Part shown: positions 8,862 to 17,820 of the stretch, one piece after another
How positions within the stretch are numbered: the first letter of the stretch is position 1
Layout of the letters: each line of letters opens with the position of its first letter
Assembly: GCF_020447105.2 (NCBI RefSeq)
Contig: NZ_CP096184.1
Location: forward strand, 2,170,001-2,234,000
Source of the DNA: Demequina sp. TMPB413
GTDB taxonomy: Bacteria; Actinomycetota; Actinomycetes; Actinomycetales; Demequinaceae
Length of the DNA: 64,000 nt
Direction: 5' to 3'
The notes under the pieces: model-generated
What the model saw: only the letters and a program-made list of their open reading frames with translations
Told to the model about the DNA's origin: nothing
The model's database searches: none
Made by a program: the position numbers and the translations under genes

Positions 8862-9887
8862 GTGAAGAACATCGGCTTTCTCTCGTTCGGGTGGTACTCG
8901 AAGGCGCCCGGGTCGAAGGTGCGCACGCCTGCCGATCTCATGCACGACACGATTGCGCTGGCGGAAGCGGCGGAAGACGCTGGCATGGACGGCGCGTGGA
9001 TTCGCATCCACCACTACGACCAGAACATGTCCTCCCCGTTCCCGATGCTCGCTGCGATGGGAGCCCGCACCTCCCGTGTGGAACTGGGTACCGGCGTCAT
9101 CAACATGCGCTACGAGAACCCGCTGTACATGGCGGAGGCCGCCGCGACGGCCGACCTCATTTCCGGCGGGCGCCTCCACCTGGGCGTCTCCCGAGGGTCA
9201 CCAGAGGCGCCGCTCGACGGCCCAGGGTCTTTTGGCTACCCGTTGCCGGCTGGCAAGACGCCCGCCGAAGACGCCGCCGAACGGATCGCGCGCTTTCGGG
9301 AAGCCATCTCCGGCGTCGGCATCGCGGAGCCAGGCCCTCAGGCGCACGTGATGCGCGGGCAGTTGCTGCCGATCACTCCCCAGTCCCCCGGGCTGAGCGA
9401 CCGCATCTGGTACGGAGCTGGCAATACCGAGTCCGCGCGCAGGGTAGGCGCGCTCGGCATGCACCTCATGTCTTCCACGCTGGTGCTTGAGGCGACAGGC
9501 GAGCCGCTCGGAGTGGTGCAGAACAGGCAGCTCGAGGCGTTCAGGGACTCGTGGCGCGAGGCCGGTCACGAGGGCGAGCCGCGCGTGTCGGTCTCGCGTT
9601 CGATCATGCCCATCATCGACGACGCCACGAGGACCTACTTTGGCCCCCTGCTGGAGCGCGACACGATGGGCGCCAACCGGGACCAGGTGGGCGAGATTGA
9701 CAACTCGATCAGCACCTTCGGCAAGTCCTACGTGGGCGATGTGGACAAGATCGTGCGCGAACTTCGCGACGACGACGCGGTGATGTCTGCCGACACGGTG
9801 TTGGTGACCATCCCCAACCAGTTGGGCGCCGATTTCAACCGCACCACGTTCGACGCGTTCGTGGCCATCAGGGACGCGCTCGCTTAG
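8862..9887 (+). CDS. Luciferase-like flavin monooxygenase (LLM class)
   Basis: 341 aa. Bacterial luciferase-like TIM barrel with N-terminal KNIGFLSFGWYS, the segment VELGTGVINMRYENPLYMAEAAATAD and GGRLHLGVSRGSPEAP, all typical of F420- or FMNH2-dependent LLM enzymes. The GTG at 8862 has GGAAGGA about 8 nt upstream; an in-frame ATG at 8844 is the alternative. Substrate unknown; it stands alone between the GNAT fusion and the defence pair. Confidence 0.8.
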   Translation: MKNIGFLSFGWYSKAPGSKVRTPADLMHDTIALAEAAEDAGMDGAWIRIHHYDQNMSSPFPMLAAMGARTSRVELGTGVINMRYENPLYMAEAAATADLISGGRLHLGVSRGSPEAPLDGPGSFGYPLPAGKTPAEDAAERIARFREAISGVGIAEPGPQAHVMRGQLLPITPQSPGLSDRIWYGAGNTESARRVGALGMHLMSSTLVLEATGEPLGVVQNRQLEAFRDSWREAGHEGEPRVSVSRSIMPIIDDATRTYFGPLLERDTMGANRDQVGEIDNSISTFGKSYVGDVDKIVRELRDDDAVMSADTVLVTIPNQLGADFNRTTFDAFVAIRDALA

Positions 9888-10035
9888 GCGCGCCCGGCTG
9901 CACTCGCTGGCGTCATCGCACCCTCGCACAACAACTCCTCGCCGACATCCCAGACGTGCGCCCGAGCGGAGGTCCCATTCACCGATAACCCTGGGCGCTC
10001 CATGCGGTGCCACTTACCGTCTTCGATGCGGAACG

Positions 10036-12591
10036 TCAGCGCCCGATCACCGTTGGCACACCCGAGGCCGCAACTATCTGTTGTTGCGTCGGAGTCCACA
10101 AATCAACTTCGATCTCAGGCGACTCAATGCTGACAACTAGGGAGTAGTGCGCACCCCGGTCACTCTGATCGAGACCTTTGCGATACTTCCACCACCCTGA
10201 GACGGGGAACACCGCGATGGCTCCCTTGTCTGCGAGATCCGCAGCGTTCCCGCTCCATATATCGGTGTGGAGCGACCCAGGGCGCTGTTGTTGCTGGGAA
10301 CCAAAGAGCCATCCAATCTCCGTGTCGAGCCTCATTGGGCCTGAGGCATCCTCGTCGCGCGCTAGAACGTTGTTGCGTTCAACGAACTCGTGCAAGGCGT
10401 CTTCAGGCCGCTTGACCGCAAAACGCAAACCGAACGACGGGTATGCCCAGCGTCCACTCCAGCCTCGTCTGGAGGGGTTCGGCTCGATGAAATACGACAA
10501 TGTCACCCGAAGCCGCACCTGTGCTTCACCAAGGTCCCGCAACTCAGCGACCGGCCAAGGAAGCGTGTGGAGGTTCATTTCGTGCGCACGCGCGTCCTGG
10601 GCTTCAGCCTCGCGGCGGAAGGGGTGGATTTTCGCTTCAGAAATCAGAGTGAGTGCGTCTTGAGCACTGCGTAAGGCGCGCTCTGCGCTGGGTACGCCCA
10701 TGCCATAGCGCCTCAGCAACTTTGCCGAATCTGCCTTGGTCGTTGCCTTCGAAAATCTGTCCCGCATCCTCTCCGTCCACTCGGCAGAGTGGACTAGGAG
10801 TGCGCGAACCGTCTCGGGCCTTAGTGCGGGATAGGCCGCCTGAATGTCCGCTGCTATCGCCGCGACCTGCGCGGAGGCGGCTGACGTGTCCCGTGTCGTC
10901 GTGAAGAAGCCCTGCCCCGGCGATTGAAGCCTTGTCGTGAGGAGTGCGAGGTTCTCAGGTGTGTCAGCTACTCCGCCGCCGGGCGGCCATGCGGCGTTCC
11001 CTCCGTCCGCGACGACCTCGGGTTTGAATGGCCAGTTTCTGGCGTCAAACGCCACTGAAGTGCGGCTAACGGCGGAGAGTTCGCCCCGCGGAGAGATCGG
11101 TACATAGCCATCAAAGATCGGATCCGCGTGCGCCATGTCGTCAGTGGCTGAGTAGGCTCCTACGGTGAGTGCATTCCATGCATGCGCAGGGTCTTCGACA
11201 GGTTCCAGATCACTTCGGTCCAGGTGATCTTCAGATGAGTTCAGTTCACGAATATTGCCCGCTGACACCACAAATAGGCGCGGTTGTGGCGTCTCGTCGC
11301 GATCGAGTACGACGACCGTCTCGCCAAGATCACCAACTGAACGCCCAAAAGTCAATGCATCAACAGCCGCCGACCAAGCGGTCGGTGCTCCTGCGAAGTC
11401 AGTCTCAGGTGCGGCCTCGGCGGTCACCGCGAGCAGGAAGACCCGCGCTCGTTGCGAAGCTTCAATCTCCGGCCGAGCAACGGCGCGAGCCGTGACCGCA
11501 CCAAAAACATCTGGCGCTTGGGCGGTCTCGCCGGCCAGGATCTTCACCGACTCGAGCCGGTGCTTGAGATGGACAGGTGACGCGGTTGTGACCGCGTACT
11601 TGAGGTCGTAGTAGAGGGCGAGTCCAGCCATCTCCGTGCCATGACCTCCGGAAGGCGTGCTCGCCCACGTCGCTTTCGCCACGTGCGTATCAGCGACACT
11701 GAGAGAGCCAGCCAAGAGCGGATGACCGTGTTGTACGCCAGTGTCGAGCACACAGACAGCTGGCGCATCGTCGGCGGGCGGCACGAGGCGCGAGACCAGG
11801 TCGTCGACCCACTCCGACTGTTCGGTTGCCGTCATCGATGTCAAGAGAGCAGCGATCTCGTGTGGGCGCCGCAACTCGGCCAGTGCGTCAGCGAGTAACC
11901 GAAGGCAGCCCGACAACTGATCCACCGACGCCTTGACTAGGACCACGGAGCGCTCGGCGAAACCCAAGTAGTGGTCGCTGACGGACAGTTCGTTCTCAGC
12001 TGCGATGGCCGCGAAGCGCTGGCGCTCGGCGACACCATCGCCGTCGTGTGCGAGCCAAACCTCCCACCAGACAGTTACTGACGAGTCAAGAGGAAAGGCC
12101 TCTACTTGATCTGTCCAGAGCCCGAGTAGAGTTGCCCTCCGGACGGAGGCGATGGACTCCACCAACTTGTAGTTGTCAGCGTGTCTCTTATGGAGCGTTT
12201 GCAGGTACTTCTCGATCTTGCGCAGGAAATACTGTCTCTTCCCGTCAGGAATGAACACTGTAGCGATCTGCACAACGTCGCCGTGTGCGTTGCTCTCTGA
12301 ACGCACGGCTCGAAGCTCCGGTTGGTCGCCGGCGCCGCGGTTGTCGAAGCTGCCTAGCGCAAGCTCAAGGCCCGGCATCGACTCGAACGACACGAGAATG
12401 CCCCGGCTCTGTTCATCGCCTTCTGCGGGTGTCACAACGCGTCCGATTTCGCCAGCCAGCAGTCGGCCGTGCTGGGCGCGATCGCCTGAGAAAGAAGCGG
12501 GTTCGCTCCCACCTCCAGTACTAGCGCGGCGGAATGGCTCAGGAACTGGCGGCGTGGGGATTACGAGATGGACCCGGTCGCGCGTCGTCAT
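10036..12591 (-). CDS. ietS: IetS-like subtilisin (S8) serine protease of an anti-phage pair
   Basis: 851 aa. An N-terminal region of about 270 residues without recognised domain, then a subtilase domain: Asp in CVLDTGVQHGH (about 281), His in SGGHGTEMAG (about 314) and Ser in RDTSAASAQVA (about 567), followed by a C-terminal beta-rich region. The Ser motif departs from the usual GTSxAxP (D for G, Q for P). No signal peptide is seen, so it is cytoplasmic. Gene order and fold match IetAS, a known two-gene defence system of an AAA ATPase plus subtilase. It begins 6 nt after the ATPase stop, so translation is probably coupled. Base composition looks less GC-rich than the flanks, consistent with transfer. 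Confidence 0.8.
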   Translation of the reverse strand: MTTRDRVHLVIPTPPVPEPFRRASTGGGSEPASFSGDRAQHGRLLAGEIGRVVTPAEGDEQSRGILVSFESMPGLELALGSFDNRGAGDQPELRAVRSESNAHGDVVQIATVFIPDGKRQYFLRKIEKYLQTLHKRHADNYKLVESIASVRRATLLGLWTDQVEAFPLDSSVTVWWEVWLAHDGDGVAERQRFAAIAAENELSVSDHYLGFAERSVVLVKASVDQLSGCLRLLADALAELRRPHEIAALLTSMTATEQSEWVDDLVSRLVPPADDAPAVCVLDTGVQHGHPLLAGSLSVADTHVAKATWASTPSGGHGTEMAGLALYYDLKYAVTTASPVHLKHRLESVKILAGETAQAPDVFGAVTARAVARPEIEASQRARVFLLAVTAEAAPETDFAGAPTAWSAAVDALTFGRSVGDLGETVVVLDRDETPQPRLFVVSAGNIRELNSSEDHLDRSDLEPVEDPAHAWNALTVGAYSATDDMAHADPIFDGYVPISPRGELSAVSRTSVAFDARNWPFKPEVVADGGNAAWPPGGGVADTPENLALLTTRLQSPGQGFFTTTRDTSAASAQVAAIAADIQAAYPALRPETVRALLVHSAEWTERMRDRFSKATTKADSAKLLRRYGMGVPSAERALRSAQDALTLISEAKIHPFRREAEAQDARAHEMNLHTLPWPVAELRDLGEAQVRLRVTLSYFIEPNPSRRGWSGRWAYPSFGLRFAVKRPEDALHEFVERNNVLARDEDASGPMRLDTEIGWLFGSQQQQRPGSLHTDIWSGNAADLADKGAIAVFPVSGWWKYRKGLDQSDRGAHYSLVVSIESPEIEVDLWTPTQQQIVAASGVPTVIGR

Positions 12592-12597
12592 CCGGAA

Positions 12598-13596
12598 CTA
12601 GGCCATCTCGCCTTGAACTGAGTTCGCCCGTGGACGGCTCCTCATGGCCGAGACCAGTTCGCCAGTCGAGATAGTGGTGCGCCCGCCAAGCACACAGCGC
12701 TTCGCCGCATTCTCGGCAGCCATTGAGATCTCTGCGTGGCTCAGGCCCCTCGCGGCATCGATAACCTTGGTCCAACTCACGCGACTAGTGCCAAATGTCG
12801 CCAGACGGTTGCGAACCACGGCACGAATCGCGTCATCTCCCGGCAACTCGAAATCCATGACCACGTCAAATCGCCGGTAGAGCGCGCCGTCGAGTAGCCG
12901 CGGGTGGTTCGTGGCCGCGACAACGACACTCTCCGATGAGTCCTCCTCGAGGAACTGAAGAAACGAGTTCAACACTCGCCGAATCTCGCCAACGTCGTTG
13001 GATGCGGCGCGATTCCCAGCAAGCGCGTCCACCTCATCGAACAGATACACCCCGCGCGTTTCGGCCAGTGCGTCGAAGACCAGGCGGAGTTTCGCCGCAG
13101 TCTCCCCCATGAACTTTGTGATGAGCGTGTCGAGTCGAATCGCAAAGAGCGGCATGCCAAGTTCACCCGCGATCACTCGGGCAGTTGAAGTCTTGCCCGT
13201 TCCTGGAGGACCGACCAATAAGAGTCGGCGCACGGGCCGCAGCCCGTGCCTGGTAAGCACCTCCGAGCGTCTTTGCTCAAGGAGTACGTGCGCGATTCGC
13301 TCCGCCAACGGTTCGGAGAGCACGAGGTCTGCCAACTTGTCTTCTGGGTACGCCACCGTGAGCAGTGACGAAAGTTCGCCTCGCGGCTGCGCCAGTGGGA
13401 CGACCGCCGCGATTCGGGAAGAAGGCGATGAACGCTTCTGGAGACTATCGACCAGGTCCCGGAGTTCGCGCGCGAATTTGTCTTGACCTGAGCGAGCCGC
13501 CTTTGCGGCGACCTGAATCGCGATTGAGTAGAACTGGGAGTCGTCGCCGCTGGCGTGACTGTTCACCAGCGCTTTCACCTGGTCGTTGGTTGCCAC
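12598..13596 (-). CDS. ietA: IetA-like AAA+ ATPase of an anti-phage pair
   Basis: 332 aa. Central AAA module: Walker A GPPGTGKTST (about 128-137), Walker B VYLFDEVDAL, sensor-1 VVAATNHP, then RRFD as Arg finger, followed by an AAA lid. About 110 N-terminal residues precede it. The closest general fold is the spastin/FtsH-like classic AAA group. It probably senses infection or unfolds substrates for the partner protease. The GTG at 13596 is preceded by GGAGGGAGG; the frame extends further upstream without homology. The 272-bp gap to purQ holds no convincing gene. Confidence 0.8.
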   Translation of the reverse strand: MATNDQVKALVNSHASGDDSQFYSIAIQVAAKAARSGQDKFARELRDLVDSLQKRSSPSSRIAAVVPLAQPRGELSSLLTVAYPEDKLADLVLSEPLAERIAHVLLEQRRSEVLTRHGLRPVRRLLLVGPPGTGKTSTARVIAGELGMPLFAIRLDTLITKFMGETAAKLRLVFDALAETRGVYLFDEVDALAGNRAASNDVGEIRRVLNSFLQFLEEDSSESVVVAATNHPRLLDGALYRRFDVVMDFELPGDDAIRAVVRNRLATFGTSRVSWTKVIDAARGLSHAEISMAAENAAKRCVLGGRTTISTGELVSAMRSRPRANSVQGEMA

Positions 13597-13868
13597 CTTC
13601 GAGCCTCCCTCCACTTCGTGCCTTGCGCCAGCACCTGTGGACCGCAGAACGAGTCTATCGGCATGCCGCAAAGACCGACGGCACCGCGCAGAGGTGCTCA
13701 TCCCCTGTCATCCTGGTTGGGCTGACCCAGTTGGCAGTCCAGGCGACAAGGCTCGTTCGCCCGATTTGCGAGACCGCTTTAGACTCGCTCCCGTCGCCCG
13801 GCGCGTCGCGTGCCCTCGCGGTCAGACGTGTGCATCACCCCGACCAACGCCAGCCGCGAGCGCGGGCT

Positions 13869-14573
13869 CTACGCCCGCGCCATCAGTCCCTTGATGGCCG
13901 ACGTGAAGAACGCGATACCGTCCGTGCCGGTGCGGCCACCCTCAACTGAGTCGGGGCCAAAGCCAGGCTCCACCGCGTGCTCGGGGTGCGGCATGAGACC
14001 CACGACGTTGCCGCGTGCGTTGGTGATGCCTGCGATGTCGCGGCGCGAACCGTTGGGGTTCCAGCCCACGTAGCGGAACGCCACGCGGCCCTCGCCCTCA
14101 AGCTCGTCGAGTGTGTGCTCGTCGGCCACGTACTGGCCGTCTTGGTTCTTGAGCGGGATCACGATCTCTTCGCCCTCGCGGTACTCGGTGGTCCAGGCCG
14201 TCTCCGCGTTCTCGACACGCAAAGTCTGGTCGCGGCACACGAAGTGCAAGTGCTCGTTCTTGATCATCGAGCCCGGCAGCAGGTGCACCTCGGTGAGCAC
14301 CTGGAATCCGTTGCAGATGCCGAGCACGGGCATGCCGCCATTCGCCGCGTCCACGATCGTGTCCATAATGGGCGCGAAGCGCGCGATCGCACCTGCTCGC
14401 AGGTAGTCGCCGTAGCTGAAGCCACCGGGAAGCACCACGGCGTCGACGCCCTGGAGGTCAGCGTCGGCGTGGAACAGTGAGACCGGCTCCGCGCCTGCAA
14501 GACGGACGGCGCGCAGGGCGTCACGGTCGTCGAGGGAGCCCGGAAAGGTGACGACGCCGATGCGAGCGGTCAC
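13869..14573 (-). CDS. purQ: FGAM synthase glutaminase subunit PurQ
   Basis: 234 aa class-I glutamine amidotransferase: [14 protein letters not shown], nucleophile Cys in GICNGFQVL, and the C-terminal [11 protein letters not shown]is/Glu dyad. It supplies ammonia to formylglycinamidine ribonucleotide synthase in step four of purine synthesis. The start GTG at 14573 overlaps the purS stop in GTGA, indicating translational coupling. PurL is not in the window. Confidence 0.93.
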   Translation of the reverse strand: MTARIGVVTFPGSLDDRDALRAVRLAGAEPVSLFHADADLQGVDAVVLPGGFSYGDYLRAGAIARFAPIMDTIVDAANGGMPVLGICNGFQVLTEVHLLPGSMIKNEHLHFVCRDQTLRVENAETAWTTEYREGEEIVIPLKNQDGQYVADEHTLDELEGEGRVAFRYVGWNPNGSRRDIAGITNARGNVVGLMPHPEHAVEPGFGPDSVEGGRTGTDGIAFFTSAIKGLMARA

Positions 14574-14890
14574 GCCAGCAGGTCCTTCTGTCCGTTTGGC
14601 GTCTCTGAAGACTTCGCGTGACCGCACCCGCAATTGCCGCCGCACTCCTTTTGCTTGACGGAGACCACGTCTTCGATCACGGGGTTGCTGAGCAACGTCT
14701 CTGCAGCGTGCTGGACCTTGGCGAGCACCTCGTCCGTGATCTCGCCGTGCACCTTCAGCTCAAAGCGCTTGCCCTGTCGCACCTCACGAAAACCCTCGAT
14801 GCCAAGGCGCGCGAGCGCGGCGCCGATAGCCTTCCCCTGAGGATCGAGGATTTCGGGCTTGGGCATGACGTCCACAATGATCTTCGGCAT
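14570..14890 (-). CDS. purS: FGAM synthase subunit PurS with a Cys-rich tail
   Basis: 106 aa. The first 80 residues are a normal PurS ([20 protein letters not shown], then [10 protein letters not shown]), the small subunit that bridges PurQ and PurL. It is followed by an unusual tail of about 26 residues with [10 protein letters not shown], three Cys and one His in nine residues, then a polar end. Most PurS proteins stop near residue 80-85. The tail may bind a metal; this is inference. Upstream partner of purQ with a GTGA overlap. Confidence 0.9.
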   Translation of the reverse strand: MPKIIVDVMPKPEILDPQGKAIGAALARLGIEGFREVRQGKRFELKVHGEITDEVLAKVQHAAETLLSNPVIEDVVSVKQKECGGNCGCGHAKSSETPNGQKDLLA

Positions 14891-14977
14891 GGATGCAGTC
14901 TAGCGGCGCAGGTGCTCATGATTTCCTGCCGCAGGCCGATGGACATCGTGTGGGGACACAACTGGGAAGGGCGTTCT

Positions 14978-16495
14978 GTGGGCATGGCACGACGAGTCGC
15001 CGATGGCCTTCGTCGCTACTCGCGACCCTTCAGTAGGTGGGCCGGCAGAAACCGCAACGCGGAGACTGGCGCATTTGCCTCGGCGCTTCGGCTACTCCAC
15101 GGGCTCGCACTGGTGTCCTTGCTGGCGGCATTACCCAACTTGATCGAAAAGGGCGTAGAGGAGTCGGTCTTTGGCCCGCTCGGCTTCGCGATTCTGCTCG
15201 TCTCGTGGTCGGTGCACCGCCCTAGGCGAACGATGGTCACCGCGGTGGACGCGGTGGAAGCCGTCGCCATCCTCATGGTCTCCCTCGGCATGGAGCGGAC
15301 CTGGCAGGCGATCGTCATCGTGCTAGCCACGCTCTGGTATCGGTCCCTCGGCGGGTCCGCGTGGTCGGTCGTTGCTCGCATCGCGCTTTACACGTCGGGC
15401 GTGGCTGTCGAGTCAGCCATCACGGAAGGCGGCGTGAGTTGGGAAGACGCTGCCGTCGCCTTCGGCTCGCTCCCGTTCTGGGTGGGCACCGCAGTAGTCG
15501 CCCGACGCATGGGCCTGATGTTGCTCGAACACGACAAGGTGTCAGCGATCGGCGCTGTCGAGGCAAAGCTCAGCGCCATCGTCGTGGCCGACCCCGACTC
15601 GGCCCCACTCGCGGAACTGGCCTCCGACTCGTGGCACGAACTATGCGACGTGGTGCCCGGATTGCGGATCGTGCGCCTGGAGCTTCGCGACGGCTCCCTC
15701 CACGCCGTCGAGTACGCGGGCCGCTGGGAGCGCACGCCAACGGTGGAACTGAAACTCGACGAGCGCGAGGTAAGCCGTTGGGATCTACTCCCCTCCATCC
15801 GGGCGGGAAATCTGCCTCACCTGGACGAAGCGGCCGGGGAACTCTGCCGGTGGGGATTGGGCCCTCAACTTGATCCCGAAGGGCTGAGGCGCGTGCTCGT
15901 CGGCATCCCACAGCACGTCAGCCCGCGGCTTGTCACAGCGGCGACCGGAGCGCTCGAGCGGACAGAGCTCATGCAACAACACGCGCGGGACCACGTCCTC
16001 TTGGGTGTTCAGGCCCACACTGATGAACTCACGGGGCTCGACAACAGGCTGGGCTTCTTCGCCACGTTGGCCATCCTGGAGGGCAAGGGCCAACCGATGT
16101 GCCTGGTCTTCGTTGATCTCGATGACTTCAAGGACGTGAACGACAAGTACGGGCACGCTGTCGGGGACGAGGTGCTTCGCGAAGTCGCCCAGCGTCTTCG
16201 GGACATCGGCCCGACTGCAGCCTCGGTGGCGCGCTTGGGCGGCGACGAGTTCGGCGTGCTGTTTGAAGGCGCGGGGCTCGCCGTGGGTTCGCAAGCCGGC
16301 GAACGGGCAGAGTCAGCGCTCGCGCAACCTCTGGTGACCTCGGCTGGTCCTGTGCGGATGGGAATGAGTTGGGGGGTCGCCACCGTGGAGGACGGCAATA
16401 CGTCCAACCTGTTGGCTCGCGCCGATAGCGAGATGTACCGGCAGAAGCGCTCGCATCGGGCCATGGCCGGGCGCGATCGCCGCTCCACCGCCTAG
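14978..16495 (+). CDS. Membrane diguanylate cyclase (GGDEF)
   Basis: 505 aa. A basic N-terminus, then about five hydrophobic segments (residues about 45-195), a cytoplasmic linker of about 140 residues resembling a GAF-like region, and a C-terminal GGDEF domain with DDFKDVNDKYGHAVGDE and intact RLGGDEF (421-425), so it should make c-di-GMP. No RxxD inhibitory site is seen five residues before GGDEF (the sequence is ASVARL), so product inhibition is probably lacking. The GTG at 14978 has GGAAGG 7 nt upstream; ATG 14984 is the alternative. Convergent with the following lipoprotein. Confidence 0.85.
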   Translation: MGMARRVADGLRRYSRPFSRWAGRNRNAETGAFASALRLLHGLALVSLLAALPNLIEKGVEESVFGPLGFAILLVSWSVHRPRRTMVTAVDAVEAVAILMVSLGMERTWQAIVIVLATLWYRSLGGSAWSVVARIALYTSGVAVESAITEGGVSWEDAAVAFGSLPFWVGTAVVARRMGLMLLEHDKVSAIGAVEAKLSAIVVADPDSAPLAELASDSWHELCDVVPGLRIVRLELRDGSLHAVEYAGRWERTPTVELKLDEREVSRWDLLPSIRAGNLPHLDEAAGELCRWGLGPQLDPEGLRRVLVGIPQHVSPRLVTAATGALERTELMQQHARDHVLLGVQAHTDELTGLDNRLGFFATLAILEGKGQPMCLVFVDLDDFKDVNDKYGHAVGDEVLREVAQRLRDIGPTAASVARLGGDEFGVLFEGAGLAVGSQAGERAESALAQPLVTSAGPVRMGMSWGVATVEDGNTSNLLARADSEMYRQKRSHRAMAGRDRRSTA

Positions 16496-16496
16496 G

Positions 16497-16525
16497 GATC
16501 AGCGAACCTGAGGGGCCCGCTGATC
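16497..16525. terminator. Bidirectional terminator between convergent genes
   Basis: Perfect 8-bp stem GATCAGCG / CGCTGATC with a 13-nt loop, between the stops of the cyclase and the lipoprotein. No long T-run. Confidence 0.5.
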
Positions 16526-17006
16526 AGCACACCCAGTTGTAGGTGAGTTTGGTGTTGGTCAGCCACGTGTCAAGGTCGCCTGAGTCGGAGGTCCAGTAGG
16601 CGAAGCCACCCTCGTACACGGTGAGAGTGCCCACCGCATCGCCGGGACCAGGCGCGATCACCATCGGCACGCGAGCGATGGCCACGCCGTGGCCCGAACC
16701 GCCGCCGCCCCAACCGGCCGTCGCGGCCGCAGCGTCGGCGCCCGCGGACGGGAAGCCGTCTGTATCCGCCGGAGTGAACGGGAACCACATTTCGCCTTCG
16801 TGAGCGAGGGTCTCGTTGCCGCACGCGGGATAGAACTCGACGTTGTCGTAGGTCGCGATCACGTCTCCAGGCGTTCCAAGGTCGATCTCGACGCCCGGCT
16901 CAGGCAGCGGCTCAGGCGACCCTCCTGACGAAGCGCAACCACCGAGACCGACGATGAGTCCCGCCGCAAAAGCGACCGCGGCGGCCACCACCCTGAAGCT
17001 CTTCAT
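16524..17006 (-). CDS. Secreted lipoprotein of unknown function
   Basis: 160 aa. N-terminal basic KSFR, hydrophobic core and lipobox GLGGC at about residue 24, so it should be lipid-anchored on the outer face of the membrane. The mature part is Gly/Ala/Pro-rich with a Trp-containing C-terminus and two further Cys (YPACGN and the last residue), which may pair. No family recognised. The start at 17006 is fixed by the signal peptide. Confidence 0.7.
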   Translation of the reverse strand: MKSFRVVAAAVAFAAGLIVGLGGCASSGGSPEPLPEPGVEIDLGTPGDVIATYDNVEFYPACGNETLAHEGEMWFPFTPADTDGFPSAGADAAAATAGWGGGGSGHGVAIARVPMVIAPGPGDAVGTLTVYEGGFAYWTSDSGDLDTWLTNTKLTYNWVC

Positions 17007-17109
17007 ATCAGTAGGACGTACAGGACGCCGTGAACGTTGGGTCGGAACGCTCTGGTCTACCCTGGTGTGCCGCAATTCTCGCGGCGGGCAACACCGGACG
17101 GAGACTGAG

Positions 17110-17820
17110 ATGCACCACTTGGCGTTGGGCGCTGCGACGGCTCCTGACCTGCTGAACTCGGCTCTCGACACGCTGCGCGTCGTGCTCGAGTACGTGGGCA
17201 CCGTCGCCTTCGCGATCTCCGGCGCCGTTGCCGCAAGCCGCCGACGCATGGACCTGGTGGGCGCGGTCGTGCTCGCTTGCCTCGTCGCCGTGGGAGGAGG
17301 AACCGCGCGCGACCTGCTGCTCGACCGGCCAGTGTTCTGGATGGAGAACCCCACACTCGTGCTCGTCGCGGTCGCCACCGCCTTGGTGATCGCTTCTCTC
17401 TACCGCCGGCGTTCGATGGACGCCTTGGCGAGGCATCGCATCGTCGAGGGCTCCGATGCCGCTGGCATGGCCATCTTTGTGGTGATCGGCACGAGCATCT
17501 CGCTCGAACTCGGCGTGAACCCCGTGGCGGCGGTCATCGTCGGCGTTGTCAACGGAGTCGGCGGCGGGGTGCTGCGCGACCTCTTCGCGGCCCAAGTGCC
17601 CGAGGTGTTTTGGAATGGCCAGCTCTACGCGACGGCGGCCCTCGCCGGAGCCGCGCTCTACGCGGCCCTTCACGCCGCTCACGCCGCCGTGCAGGTCACT
17701 TTCTGGCTGCCGTTGCTCGTCATCGTGGCGCTCAGGGTCCTCTCGCTCACGCTCGGTTGGGGAGTGCCCACCGTGGCCGTGGTGAAGAAGCGCGAGCGCC
17801 AAACAGAGGACCACGCCTAG
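17110..17820 (+). CDS. TRIC/UPF0126-family membrane protein
   Basis: 236 aa, seven predicted membrane segments in two repeats, each with the family Gly-rich motif: AVGGGTARDLLLDRPVFW and GVGGGVLRDLFAAQVPEVF. These trimeric intracellular cation-channel homologs are proposed to pass K+ or Na+ in prokaryotes. The ATG has GGAG about 6 nt upstream. Divergent from the lipoprotein; its TAG overlaps the stop of the convergent regulator by 3 nt. Confidence 0.88.
   Translation: MHHLALGAATAPDLLNSALDTLRVVLEYVGTVAFAISGAVAASRRRMDLVGAVVLACLVAVGGGTARDLLLDRPVFWMENPTLVLVAVATALVIASLYRRRSMDALARHRIVEGSDAAGMAIFVVIGTSISLELGVNPVAAVIVGVVNGVGGGVLRDLFAAQVPEVFWNGQLYATAALAGAALYAALHAAHAAVQVTFWLPLLVIVALRVLSLTLGWGVPTVAVVKKRERQTEDHA

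Noticed and set aside
13597-13868. Short gene between ietA and purQ
   Set aside because: No open frame with a start, ribosome site and sensible product.
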